NCBI GenBank assembly: GCA_900696535.1
Contig: CAADGM010000051.1
Coordinates: 1-46,761, forward strand
DNA: 46,761 nt
Reading direction: 5' to 3'
Source: an uncultured Planctomycetota bacterium
GTDB taxonomy: Bacteria; Planctomycetota; Phycisphaerae; UBA1845; Fen-1342
The notes beneath the pieces were generated by a model, which had not been told where the DNA came from, made no database searches, and worked only from the letters and a program-made list of their open reading frames with translations. Position numbers and translations under genes: made by a program. Below, piece by piece: positions 7,888-16,193 of the stretch. Every line of letters begins with the position of its first letter. Positions within the stretch are counted from its first letter, which is position 1.

Positions 7888-9012
7888 ATGGCGGCTGGCA
7901 ACGGTGAGTCAATCGAGCGCCTCCTTGTCGTCCTGCCAAACTGGGTAGGCGACGTGGTCTTGGCGACGCCGGTACTGGCGGCGCTGCGGGCACACTTCGC
8001 TCAGGCGAGCATCTCGTTTCTGATGCGCGAGTACGTCTCGGACGTAGTGGCCGGGGGGGGGTGGCACGACGAATCGATCGCGTGGCCAGCAGCGCGCGGA
8101 CTGAAGCGCGAGCGGGCGATGCTCGGGCTGGCCGAGGAGCTGCGCCGTCGGCGGTTCGACGCCGCGCTGCTGCTGCCGAACTCGTTTCGATCGGCGCTGG
8201 TGGCGTGGCTGGCGCGGGTGCCGCGGCGTGTGGGCTATGCCCGCGACGGGCGCTCGTGGTTGCTGACGGACCGACTGCGGCCGCTGAAGCGCGACGGCCG
8301 GTACGTGCCCACGCCGATCCTGCCCTACTACGTTGCGCTGGCGGAGCGCCTCGGCTGCCTTGTGACGGATCGCGGGCTGCGGTTGGGCATCACGCCGGAG
8401 CAGGAGGCGGATGGACGGGCGATCCAGCGGCGCAACGGTCTGTCGGCGGGCGCGTACGCGATCGTGAACGCGGGGGCGGCTTTCGGTGCGTCGAAGTGCT
8501 GGCCCGCCGACCACTATGCGGAGCTGTGCGAGCGCCTGGCGGGTCGGCTGGGGCTGCGGCCGGTGCTCGTCGGTGCGCCGCGGGAGCTGCCGCTGCTGCG
8601 GCGGATCGCGGGGATGGCGCACGCGGACGTGGTGTGCTGCGAGGACCCGCCGACGACCCTGGGTTCGCTGAAAGTCCTGGTTCGCGACGCGGCGCTGCTG
8701 GTCGGCAATGACACCGGACCGCGGCATTACGGCGAGGCGTTCGGCGTCCCGTTGGTGACGCTGTTCGGTCCGACGCACCAGGCGTGGGTGGCCACGGATT
8801 ACGAGAAGGAGATCAAGCTGCAGGTGCCGGTCGAGTGCGGGCCCTGCCAACTGCCGGTTTGCCCGCTCGACCATCGCTGCATGACGCGGCTGTCCGTGGA
8901 CATGGTCATGGACGCCGTGGAGCGTGTCGTCGGCCGGCGGCGGCACGTGTTGCCACTCGCGGGCGGCGGGGCGCCGCGCGCTACGGGCCACGCGGGTTGC
9001 ACACGGAGTTGA
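7888..9012 (+). CDS. glycosyltransferase family 9, ADP-heptose:LPS heptosyltransferase-like
   Basis: A 374-residue GT-B enzyme resembling WaaF/RfaF. The N-terminus (LLVVLPNWVGDVVLATPVL, 12-30) is the family's conserved opening with the acceptor-side Asp22. The nucleotide-sugar site NDTGPRH (274-280) replaces the usual NDSGPMH, and GxPLVTLFGPT follows. A Cys-rich segment (CGPCQLPVCPLDHRC, about 313-327) is also typical. It would transfer heptose from ADP-heptose to a lipid-A/core acceptor at the cytoplasmic face of the inner membrane. It opens a block with two sugar-kinase-like genes, a GT4 and a WecA-type enzyme, all on the plus strand. Confidence 0.9.
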   Translation: MAAGNGESIERLLVVLPNWVGDVVLATPVLAALRAHFAQASISFLMREYVSDVVAGGGWHDESIAWPAARGLKRERAMLGLAEELRRRRFDAALLLPNSFRSALVAWLARVPRRVGYARDGRSWLLTDRLRPLKRDGRYVPTPILPYYVALAERLGCLVTDRGLRLGITPEQEADGRAIQRRNGLSAGAYAIVNAGAAFGASKCWPADHYAELCERLAGRLGLRPVLVGAPRELPLLRRIAGMAHADVVCCEDPPTTLGSLKVLVRDAALLVGNDTGPRHYGEAFGVPLVTLFGPTHQAWVATDYEKEIKLQVPVECGPCQLPVCPLDHRCMTRLSVDMVMDAVERVVGRRRHVLPLAGGGAPRATGHAGCTRS

Positions 9013-9016
9013 GCGG

Positions 9017-9931
9017 ATGCTGGCGTGGGACACGATGCGGATTGATCCGGCTTACCGCGAGCGGCTCCGCAGCGCCGGCCTGGACTCGATGTCGCGCGTT
9101 CTGGCGCGCGTGGACGGGGTCGTGGCGGCCTGGAGCCGGTCGACCGAGACGCTTCAGATTCCGGGCAGCGGCAGTGACCCGGGCCTGTTTCTCAAGCGCG
9201 TCTATGTGCCGCGCTGGTCGAGCCGCTGGCGCGGCGCGCTGCGCGGGACGCTCGTTGGTCTGCACCGCGGCCACGCCGAGTACCTGGCGCTGAACGCGCT
9301 GCGGTGGGCGGGCGTGCCGGCCGTGCGGCCGGTGGCGTACGGTGCGCGGCTGGTGGTCGGATTCGTCGCGGCCAGCATCCTGATTACCGAGGCGGTCCCG
9401 GACAGCGTGAACCTGACCACGTTCGCCCAGCAGCTTGCGGCCGGCGAGCGCACGTTGTCGCTCGCCCAGCGCCGCGAGATGCTGGCGCGGCTGGCGGCGC
9501 TGGTAGCGGACATGCACGCGGCGGGCGTCTCGCACGGCAATCTCTTCTGGCGGAACGTGATGGTCCGCCCGGCGCCGGATGGCGGCTACGAGTTCTTCCT
9601 GCTCGATGCGCAGCCACTCCGTTTCTGGGAGCGGGTTCGCGCCCCGCGCCGCTGGTGGCTGCGCGAGCTGGCGCAGCTCTGCACGTCGGCGGTGCCGTTC
9701 ACGACGCGGAGCGAGCGGCTGCGCTTCGTGCGCGCGTACCTGGGTAACGCGCCGCTGTCGGCCGCGCTCAAGTCGCACCTGCGCGAGATCGAGCGGATGG
9801 CCCGGGCCGGCCGGCCGCACGAGGATCGGCGCGTCTGGATGAACCGGCTCTTCGAGTGCTGGCGCTCGCGGTTGGCTCAGGAGGCCGCCCGCTCCGGCCC
9901 GGGCGCGTCGCCGCCGGTAGCGCCGCCATGA
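9017..9931 (+). CDS. WaaP/InaA-like LPS core kinase, catalytic Asp replaced by Asn
   Basis: The start at 9017 follows GGAG and begins four bases after the previous stop; the longer ORF from 8924 overlaps the GT9 gene and is rejected. The 304-residue protein has an ePK-like fold: ATP lysine K60 (LFLKRVY), a helix/hinge region, the catalytic-loop segment HGNLFWRN (173-180) and metal-binding D197 (LLDAQ). Relatives including the next gene have HRD where this has HGN, so the catalytic Asp is Asn175. Such kinases phosphorylate heptose or Kdo in LPS. Here activity may be lost or altered. The next gene overlaps its stop (ATGA), so the two are translationally coupled. Confidence 0.82.
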   Translation: MLAWDTMRIDPAYRERLRSAGLDSMSRVLARVDGVVAAWSRSTETLQIPGSGSDPGLFLKRVYVPRWSSRWRGALRGTLVGLHRGHAEYLALNALRWAGVPAVRPVAYGARLVVGFVAASILITEAVPDSVNLTTFAQQLAAGERTLSLAQRREMLARLAALVADMHAAGVSHGNLFWRNVMVRPAPDGGYEFFLLDAQPLRFWERVRAPRRWWLRELAQLCTSAVPFTTRSERLRFVRAYLGNAPLSAALKSHLREIERMARAGRPHEDRRVWMNRLFECWRSRLAQEAARSGPGASPPVAPP

Positions 9932-10776
9932 GTCGGCGCGTCGTGCTGGGCGCGGATGTCCCGTCGGGTCTGCGGGGGGAAAAGGCGCTGCTCGTGCAAC
10001 TGCTGGAGCGCTCGCCCGCCGATCATCCACCGCCCGGAACGTGGGAACGGCTCAGCAAGCCCGGGCTGGCCGGGCGTGAGCGCTGGCGCTGGACGCGCGA
10101 TGACGAAACCCAGCTCTACGTGAAGCGCTACACGCGTACGCCACTTCGTCAGCAGTTTGATCGTGTACTGCGGCAGGATCGGCGCGGCAGCCGGGCGGCC
10201 TGGGAGTTCGAGGTGGGCCGGCGACTGGCGCTCGCGGGCGTCGCCGCCGCGCCGGTGGTCGGGTACGCGGAGGAAATGGTCGGCCCGTGGGAGCGGCGGA
10301 GCGTGGTCGTGCTCGGTGCCGTCCCGGGCGAGGCGCTCGATCGCGCCTGGCCGGGGCTTGTTGCCGCTGGCAGTCCGGTCACACGCGGGGCGGGGCGGCA
10401 CCGCGTGGCGTGCGAGCTGGCAGCGTTCGTGGCCGCCTTCCACGCCGCGGGCTTGTGCCACCGGGACCTGTACCTGTGTCACATCTTCGTGAGGATCGAT
10501 TCGCCTGGTGACAAGGCGCCGGGCTTCACCCTGATCGACCTGGCGCGGGTTTTCGCGCCGAAGTTGCGTCGGTGGCGGTGGATCATCAAGGACCTGGGAC
10601 AGCTCGATGCTTCCGCGCAGCAGCTTGGGCTGACGCGCACGGATCGACTGCGTTTCCTGCGTGCCTACCTGGGCGGACGGGCGGCGAGAGCCGGCCTCCG
10701 CGCGTACGTGGATGCGATCGTCGCCAAGAGCCGGGCGATACTCGCGCGGATGGCTCGCAAGGGCCGGGCCCGATGA
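9928..10776 (+). CDS. WaaP-like lipopolysaccharide core kinase
   Basis: A 282-residue sugar kinase starting at the ATG inside the previous gene's stop (ATGA). K66 (LYVKRY) is the ATP lysine; the catalytic loop is CHRDLYLCHIF with Asp180; D204 (TLIDLARVF) is the metal ligand. These match E. coli WaaP, which phosphorylates HepI of the LPS inner core in the cytoplasm. It is paralogous in fold to the upstream kinase but keeps the catalytic Asp. It also overlaps the following glycosyltransferase by ATGA, so four genes form a tightly coupled envelope operon. Confidence 0.9.
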   Translation: MSRRVVLGADVPSGLRGEKALLVQLLERSPADHPPPGTWERLSKPGLAGRERWRWTRDDETQLYVKRYTRTPLRQQFDRVLRQDRRGSRAAWEFEVGRRLALAGVAAAPVVGYAEEMVGPWERRSVVVLGAVPGEALDRAWPGLVAAGSPVTRGAGRHRVACELAAFVAAFHAAGLCHRDLYLCHIFVRIDSPGDKAPGFTLIDLARVFAPKLRRWRWIIKDLGQLDASAQQLGLTRTDRLRFLRAYLGGRAARAGLRAYVDAIVAKSRAILARMARKGRAR

Positions 10777-11957
10777 GAGTCGCCATTGTGCATGAGCAAG
10801 TGGATGTTCGCCGTGGCGGCGCGGAGACGTCGGTGGTTGAGATGGCCGGCGCGATCGCGGCGCGCGGCGTCAGCGTCACGGTGCTCTTTCGCGGCCAGCG
10901 GCCGGGCGGTTTGGTTCGAGACAACGTCATGTACGAGCCGTTGGCGGCCGGCGGCGGCGGCAAGCTGCTCCAGACCTACCGGTTCGTGCAGGCGGCGACG
11001 CGGGCCTGCCGGGGCGGCGCGTTCGACGTGGTTCACGCGGTGACGCCGGTGCTCTGCGCCGACGTATACCAGCCGCGTGGCGGGCTGTACGCCGAGGCGA
11101 TTGCGCGCAGCCTGGCGCCGGAGCAGTCGCCCTTGTGGCGGGGGCTGCGTCGACTGGGCCGGCGTTTCAACATGCGGCAGCGGTTCCTGATGCGGATCGA
11201 ACGCGTGCTGCTGACCCGGCGCCGGCAGCGCGTTTGGGTCGCGGCGCTGTCGGAGTACGTTCGGCAACAAGCGCTCTCACATGCCGCCGTGCCGCCGAGC
11301 CGCGTGCGCGTGGTCTTCAATGGCGTGAGCGGGCGGCCGGCGGGAGGGCCGACTGGGGTGCGCGAGCTGCGTGCGCGGCTGGGGATCGGCCCGGATTCGC
11401 CACTGCTGCTCTTCGTAGCTCACAACTTCAAGCTCAAGGGACTGGGCGAGCTGCTCGGCGCGCTGGCGGCGGCGGGGCGCGACGGGGCGGCGCACGAGCG
11501 CGCGTCGCGAGCCGTGCTGCTCGTATGCGGGCGCGATCGAGCCGAGCCTTACGAGGCGCGTGCCCGGCGGCTTGGGCTCGCGGACCGGGTTCGCTTCGTG
11601 GGGCCGGTCGAGGACCTGTCGGCGTGGTACGCCGCCGCCGATGCCCTGGCGCATCCGACCTGGTACGACCCTTGCAGCCGGGTGGTGCTGGAGGCGCTGT
11701 CGAGCGGCCTTCCGGCGGTCACGACGCGCTGGAATGGCGCTGCGGACGTGATGGAGCCGGGACGCCACGGGGAGGTGCTCGCCGAGCCGGACGATACTGC
11801 GGCACTGGCCGCGGCGCTGGAACGTGTTCTGGATCCGCGCGTGCGAGCGGCGTGTCGGGCCGATGCCGCGCGACTGGCCGGGCTGGTCTCGATGGACCGG
11901 CACGCGGCCGAGCTGGTCGCGCTGTATGAGGACGTGCTTGCGGCGCGGCGCGGCTGA
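10773..11957 (+). CDS. GT4 glycosyltransferase, WaaG-like
   Basis: The ATG at 10773 overlaps the kinase stop, giving 394 residues that begin MRVAIVHEQ followed by the GGAE donor/acceptor-side loop. The C-terminal GT-B half has the UDP-sugar signature: LAHPTWYDPCSRVVLEALSSG (in part) with the E-x7-E pair, then VTTRWNGAADVM. This matches WaaG, the UDP-glucose:heptosyl-LPS glucosyltransferase, better than other GT4 groups, and gene order (heptosyltransferase, kinases, GT4) fits outer-core assembly. Donor sugar is unproven. The much longer ORF beginning at 10572 lies inside the kinase gene and is rejected. Confidence 0.9.
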   Translation: MRVAIVHEQVDVRRGGAETSVVEMAGAIAARGVSVTVLFRGQRPGGLVRDNVMYEPLAAGGGGKLLQTYRFVQAATRACRGGAFDVVHAVTPVLCADVYQPRGGLYAEAIARSLAPEQSPLWRGLRRLGRRFNMRQRFLMRIERVLLTRRRQRVWVAALSEYVRQQALSHAAVPPSRVRVVFNGVSGRPAGGPTGVRELRARLGIGPDSPLLLFVAHNFKLKGLGELLGALAAAGRDGAAHERASRAVLLVCGRDRAEPYEARARRLGLADRVRFVGPVEDLSAWYAAADALAHPTWYDPCSRVVLEALSSGLPAVTTRWNGAADVMEPGRHGEVLAEPDDTAALAAALERVLDPRVRAACRADAARLAGLVSMDRHAAELVALYEDVLAARRG

Positions 11958-12033
11958 GGGCCCGCCGCGGGTGTTTCGCGACGCACGCGGGCGACCTTTC
12001 GGTGCCCGGTCGCACCGGTATACTCCGCGAGCC

Positions 12034-13233
12034 GTGGAGAGCTTTCAGCACATTCTTCGGGACTACGGCACGTACGGCTTCATCGCCTTCGCGGCCACCG
12101 TCTTCCTGACACCGCTGGCGATGCGGCTCGCGTTCCGCTACGGCATCCTGGACATCCCGGACCAGAAGCTCAAGCCGCACGCCCGGCCGATCCCGTACCT
12201 GGGCGGGGCGGCGATCTGCGTCGCATGGGTGCTCGCCTGCGTGGTCGCGATGCTGACAGGCACCGTCAGTGACCTGGGCACGATGATCCCGATCGTGCTT
12301 GGTGGGCTGGCGATGTCCGCACTGGGCCTGATCGACGACATCCGCGACATCTCGCCGCGGATCCGGCTGGTGGTGGGCGCGCTGGTCATCAGCGCGGTGA
12401 TTCTCACGACCGGAACGGGTCTGCGCCTGGTCGAGTCGGTGACGGTGGGACTGGTGGCAGTGCTGCGGGACGTGGGCGTCGAGACCTCGGCCGAGACGAT
12501 CGAGGCGATGCGCCCGGTGGGCACCGTGGTTTCGTTCGTGCTCGGCTTGTTTATCGTGCTGGGAGCGTGCAACTCGGCCAACCTGATCGACGGGCTGGAC
12601 GGGCTGTGCAGCGGGGTGACCGCGATCATCTCGCTAGGGTTCTTCCTGCTGGCGGCCCACCTGGCGATCCACAACTTCTCGACCACGGGCGACCCCGTTC
12701 GGCTCACGCTGGCGATCGCGATGGCCGGAGCCGCGCTGGGCTTCCTCCCGTGGAACTTCAACCCGGCGCGGATCTTCATGGGCGATGCCGGCAGCGTGCT
12801 GCTCGGCTACAACTGCGGCCTGCTCATCCTGCTGTTCGTGGAGAACAGCAAGTTCCGCTGGGTCGTGGGGGCGCTGATGATCTTCGCCTTGCCGGTGTTC
12901 GACACGGCCCTCGCGATGTTCCGGCGGCTGCGCGGCGGGCGGTCGATCTTCGAAGGCGACCGGAGCCACTTCTACGACCAGCTGGTGCAGCGCGGACTGA
13001 CGGTGAGGCAGACGGTGCTCGTGTGTTACCTCCTCACGTGCGCTTACGCGGCGGTCGGACTGCTGATGACCTGGGTTCGCCAGGGCCACCCCGTGATCCA
13101 GACGCGCTGGGCGGTTCCGTTGTACATCGGCGTCGTGCTGGCGAGCGCGGCGGCCGCGTGGGCGACGGGGCTGACGCACCCGGACGAGAGGCGGGATCTG
13201 TCCCGGCGGGATCCACCGACCGGGAAGCCCTGA
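12034..13233 (+). CDS. polyprenyl-phosphate GlcNAc/HexNAc-1-phosphate transferase (WecA/TagO family)
   Basis: This integral membrane enzyme attaches a sugar-1-phosphate from a UDP-sugar to undecaprenyl phosphate and so starts glycan synthesis. Motifs: DDIRD (101-105), NLIDGLDG (183-190) and FMGDAGS (248-254), plus about ten hydrophobic helices. I place the start at the GTG at 12034 (399 residues), which opens directly before the first TM; the longer in-frame ORF from 11824 would run through the previous gene and has a non-family N-terminus. There is no clear Shine-Dalgarno. About 40 residues of hydrophilic tail end it. It may serve O-antigen, enterobacterial-type or exopolysaccharide; the neighbours favour LPS. 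Confidence 0.9.
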   Translation: MESFQHILRDYGTYGFIAFAATVFLTPLAMRLAFRYGILDIPDQKLKPHARPIPYLGGAAICVAWVLACVVAMLTGTVSDLGTMIPIVLGGLAMSALGLIDDIRDISPRIRLVVGALVISAVILTTGTGLRLVESVTVGLVAVLRDVGVETSAETIEAMRPVGTVVSFVLGLFIVLGACNSANLIDGLDGLCSGVTAIISLGFFLLAAHLAIHNFSTTGDPVRLTLAIAMAGAALGFLPWNFNPARIFMGDAGSVLLGYNCGLLILLFVENSKFRWVVGALMIFALPVFDTALAMFRRLRGGRSIFEGDRSHFYDQLVQRGLTVRQTVLVCYLLTCAYAAVGLLMTWVRQGHPVIQTRWAVPLYIGVVLASAAAAWATGLTHPDERRDLSRRDPPTGKP

Positions 13234-13269
13234 TTTGAGCTTGCTGAAGCGCCAACGTACGATGTGGCC

Positions 13270-14040
13270 ATGTCGTCGGGCCTGACGAGCGAGCGGGAAG
13301 GGGCCGTCGCGGTGGCGCGCCTGGCGCGCCCCGACACGTTGAATAGTCTTGTGCCGGCGCTGCTTGGGGCGCTGTCCGACGCGCTCCAGGCCGCCGACCG
13401 CGATCCGGGCGTGCGCTGCCTGGTTGTCATGGGGGACGAGCGGGCTTTCGCGACTGGCGAGGATCCGGCAACGTACCTCGATCGGAGCACCGGCGACGGG
13501 CTCGACGATGCCGCCTGGCGACCCTGGCAGGAGATCGCCCGGCTGCGCAAGCCGCTCGTCGCGGCGGTAGCGGGTTTCGCGCTGGATGCGGGGCTCGAGC
13601 TGGTTTTGCTGGCGGACGTGGTCATCGCGGCCGAGAGCGCGTGCTTCGGCATGTCGCAGACGCGGTTTGGACTGATTCCGGGCGGCGGGGCGACGCAGCG
13701 GCTTCCGCGGCGGGTGGGGCGGGCGCTGGCGGGTGACATGCTGCTGTCGGGGCGCACGCTGGGGGCGATGGAGGCCCGCGGGTGCGGCCTGGTGAGCCGT
13801 GTCGTACCGATCGAGACCCTCGAAAGCCAGGCGGTGGCGCTCGCGCAGGAGCTGGCCCGCGCGAATCCGCTGGCGCTGGCCGCGGCGAAGGATGCGCTTC
13901 GGCAAGCGGAGGAGTTGCCGCTGACGGCCGGCCTGGCGTACGAGCGGCAGGTGCGGGCGAGGCTGCTGGCCAGCGACGACTTCAAGGAAGGCATCCGCGC
14001 GTTCATGGAGCAGCGGCCGCCGCTGTTCGTCGGACGGTAG
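13270..14040 (+). CDS. enoyl-CoA hydratase/isomerase family protein
   Basis: A 256-residue crotonase-fold enzyme. The ATG at 13270 is preferred to a GTG two codons earlier. The oxyanion-hole strand (DERAFATGEDPATYL, 57-70) and GFALDAGLELVLLADV (102-117) are family features. The first catalytic Glu of hydratases is present as Glu110, but the second, twenty residues on, is Gln130 (FGMSQTRFGLIPGGG). Hydratases with the second Glu changed are slow at water addition, so this may be an isomerase, lyase or specialised hydratase. It is followed 43 bp later by a second crotonase-fold gene in the same direction, so the two likely act in one acyl-CoA pathway. Confidence 0.85.
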   Translation: MSSGLTSEREGAVAVARLARPDTLNSLVPALLGALSDALQAADRDPGVRCLVVMGDERAFATGEDPATYLDRSTGDGLDDAAWRPWQEIARLRKPLVAAVAGFALDAGLELVLLADVVIAAESACFGMSQTRFGLIPGGGATQRLPRRVGRALAGDMLLSGRTLGAMEARGCGLVSRVVPIETLESQAVALAQELARANPLALAAAKDALRQAEELPLTAGLAYERQVRARLLASDDFKEGIRAFMEQRPPLFVGR

Positions 14041-14083
14041 AACTGCCCGGCCGGCGCGGGCCGCGGCGGTGGAAGGCTGGCCC

Positions 14084-14881
14084 ATGGCACTGTCGACGCT
14101 CTTTGTGGACTCGGACGACGGCGTGCTCTCGATCACGCTCAATCGCCCGGAGGCCTACAACGCCCTGACCGGCACGATGTGTGAGGAGTTGTCCGCCGTG
14201 CTGAACACGGCCCGGCGCGACGACACCATTCGCAGCGTGCTCGTGACCGGGGCGGGCAAGGCCTTCTGCGCCGGACAGGACCTGCGCGAGCTGGCCGAGC
14301 TGCGGAAGTCCGCCGGCGACGACTATGACGTGGGGGCCCTGGTCCGCTCGCGCTACAACCCGCTCATCGTGCAGATGCGGACGCTCGAGAAGCCAATCGT
14401 GGCGGCGGTGAACGGCGTCGCGGCCGGGGCCGGAGCCAGCCTCGTGCTCTGCGCCGACCTGCGCATTGCCGTCCGAAGCGCCACGCTCAAGTTCGCGTTC
14501 GTGCAGGTGGGGCTGGTCCCCGACTGCGCGGCGACGCTGACGCTGATCCAGGACGTGGGCTACGCGCGCGCGGCCGAGCTGTGCATGCTGGGCGAGGGGC
14601 TCAGCGCGACCGACGCCGCCGCAATGGGGCTCCTTAACAGGGTGTGCGAGGAAGTTGAGCTGTCGACGCTGGCCCGGGGGCTGGCGGTGCGTCTCGCCCA
14701 GGCGCCGACCAAGGCCATCGGGCTGATCAAGCGGGCGCTGAATCGGTCCTGGACGAGCCCACTCGGCGAGCAGCTCGAGTACGCGGCGCTGCTCCAGAGC
14801 GCGGCCTGCGGCACGAGCGACCATGCCGAGGGCGTGGCCGCCTTTCTCGAGAAGCGTCGGCCGCGGTTCACGGGCACGTGA
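14084..14881 (+). CDS. crotonase-family isomerase, PaaG-like
   Basis: A 265-residue protein with GGAAGG eight bases before its ATG at 14084. The oxyanion hole (GKAFCAGQDLREL) and the segment AAGAGASLVLCADLRIA identify a crotonase fold. The two hydratase glutamates are Ser119 and Phe139-140, whereas VGLVPDCA supplies Asp147, the catalytic Asp of PaaG-type isomerases. That points to double-bond or oxepin isomerisation of an acyl-CoA (for example in phenylacetate or fatty-acid degradation) rather than hydration. No other phenylacetate genes are in the window, so the substrate is open. It sits between the hydratase-like gene and nadC. Confidence 0.86.
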   Translation: MALSTLFVDSDDGVLSITLNRPEAYNALTGTMCEELSAVLNTARRDDTIRSVLVTGAGKAFCAGQDLRELAELRKSAGDDYDVGALVRSRYNPLIVQMRTLEKPIVAAVNGVAAGAGASLVLCADLRIAVRSATLKFAFVQVGLVPDCAATLTLIQDVGYARAAELCMLGEGLSATDAAAMGLLNRVCEEVELSTLARGLAVRLAQAPTKAIGLIKRALNRSWTSPLGEQLEYAALLQSAACGTSDHAEGVAAFLEKRRPRFTGT

Positions 14882-14906
14882 GCGACCTGCCGCGGGAAGT
14901 GCGCCG

Positions 14907-15797
14907 ATGTGGTCCGAGCAGACACGCCGCCTGATCCAGATCGCGATCGAGGAGGACCTTGGCGCCGGCGATCTGACCGCAGCGCTGCTTCCCGAGCCCG
15001 ACCGCGTCGTCGTGGCCCGTGTCACGCCCCGCGAGTCCGGCGTGATCTGCGGGTTGTCGCTGGGGCCGGAAATTGCGTCCGGGTTCGGCGCGCGGCTCGG
15101 CGCGTCCCTTTCTTTCGAACCGCTCCCGAACGGGTCGCGTGCGTGGCAGGATGGGGACCGGGTGGCGGCCGGGCAGGCCGTGGCGGAGCTGCGCGGCCCG
15201 TCGGCGGCCGTGCTGAGCTGCGAGCGGACGCTCTTGAACTTCCTGACCCGGCTCAGCGGTGTGGCCAGCCTGACACGCCGCTACGTGGACGCGGCTCGCG
15301 CGGCCAGCGCGACGGTGCAGGTGCTCGACACGCGCAAGACGGTCCCCGGCTGGCGCGAGCTGGACAAGTACGCCGTTCGGTGCGGCGGCGGGGTGAACCA
15401 CCGGAGCGGCCTGTATGACGCAGTGCTGATCAAGGACAACCACCTGGCGGGTGTGCCGCTCGGGCAGTTGGCGGGGCACGTCAGGGCGATGCTGGCGCGG
15501 CTGACACGGCCGGCGGCGTTCATCGAGGTCGAGATCGACGCGCTGGAGCAGCTCGAGCCGGTCTGTTCGGTCGTGGGTGTGGGGCTCATTCTGCTCGACA
15601 ACTTTCCGCTCGACGGGCTCCGGCAAGCTGTCGCGCGGCGCGACGCGCTGGGACTTCGTGGGCGGGTGCTGCTTGAGGCCAGCGGCGGGGTCACGCTGGA
15701 GACCATCGGGGCGGTGGCGGCGACGGGAGTGGACCGCATCTCCGTCGGCGCGCTCACGCACTCGGCGGTCGGGCTCGACGTGGGGCTGGACTGCTGA
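14907..15797 (+). CDS. nadC: nicotinate-nucleotide pyrophosphorylase (quinolinate phosphoribosyltransferase)
   Basis: NadC converts quinolinate and PRPP to nicotinate mononucleotide, CO2 and PPi in de novo NAD synthesis. The 296-residue protein has the family N-terminus (IEEDLGAGDLT, 14-24), the quinolinate-binding DTRKTVPGWRELDKYAV (141-157), CGGGVNHRSGLYDAVLIKDNH (159-179 in part), and a TIM-barrel end with LEASGGV and GVDRISVGALTHS. The ATG at 14907 starts 25 bp after the previous stop. No nadA or nadB is nearby, so it is separated from its pathway partners, as is common outside Enterobacteria. Confidence 0.96.
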   Translation: MWSEQTRRLIQIAIEEDLGAGDLTAALLPEPDRVVVARVTPRESGVICGLSLGPEIASGFGARLGASLSFEPLPNGSRAWQDGDRVAAGQAVAELRGPSAAVLSCERTLLNFLTRLSGVASLTRRYVDAARAASATVQVLDTRKTVPGWRELDKYAVRCGGGVNHRSGLYDAVLIKDNHLAGVPLGQLAGHVRAMLARLTRPAAFIEVEIDALEQLEPVCSVVGVGLILLDNFPLDGLRQAVARRDALGLRGRVLLEASGGVTLETIGAVAATGVDRISVGALTHSAVGLDVGLDC

Positions 15798-15862
15798 GTG
15801 CGCGGGGCAGTGGTCGTGTGCGCGTGTGGGGGTGTGCAAGTGTTGGCGGGGGCAATCGAGTG

Positions 15863-15885
15863 GAATGCGCTGTGCGCGGGCATTC
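15863..15885. terminator. stem-loop between convergent nadC and flagellar genes
   Basis: GAATGC (15863-15868) and GCATTC (15880-15885) give a 6-bp stem with an 11-nt GC-rich loop in the 99-bp gap where plus-strand nadC meets the minus-strand flagellar cluster. There is no T-run, so confidence is low. Confidence 0.3.
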
Positions 15886-15896
15886 AGCGCCGCGCG

Positions 15897-16193
15897 TCAG
15901 GCCTCGATGTCCAGACCGTCGTCGGTGTCTGCCGCCGGCTCGTCGCCCGAGGGAGCTTCCTGCGTCTCCGGCTCGCTCGGACGGCCCTGGGAGCCGCTGC
16001 CTTCGGCGTCGGTGTACACCTGGGAGTCGCGTTCGCTGGACTCGATGACATCCATGAGATTGTCGGCGAAGCTGTTGGGCCCGCGCGTGGTGCTGGCCGA
16101 GGCATCCTCCGTGGCCTTGGCCGAACCGGCGCGCTGCGAGGCGCCGGGGGCGCCGAGAATCGAGCCGAGCCAGGTCGGGGGGATCAGGCCCAC
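15897..16193 (-). CDS. small acidic protein of unknown function, coupled to fliA
   Basis: A 98-residue protein read from a GTG at 16193 that lies inside the last codons of fliA (8-bp overlap), with GGAG seven bases upstream. It begins GLIPPTWLGSILGAPG, a hydrophobic opening, then has Ser/Thr/Glu-rich sequence around NSFADNLMDVIESSERDSQVYTD (in part) and ends in an acidic tail (DTDDGLDIEA). There is no membrane segment. I recognise no family. Its place at the very end of the flagellar cluster and translational coupling to the sigma factor suggest a flagellar or sigma-28-linked role such as an export substrate or regulator, but that is inference only. The GTG start makes it easy to miss. Confidence 0.55.
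   Translation of the reverse strand: MGLIPPTWLGSILGAPGASQRAGSAKATEDASASTTRGPNSFADNLMDVIESSERDSQVYTDAEGSGSQGRPSEPETQEAPSGDEPAADTDDGLDIEA

Noticed and set aside
11824-12033. Long 5' extension of the WecA-type gene
   Set aside because: Would run through the preceding glycosyltransferase in another frame; family N-terminus begins at the GTG at 12034.
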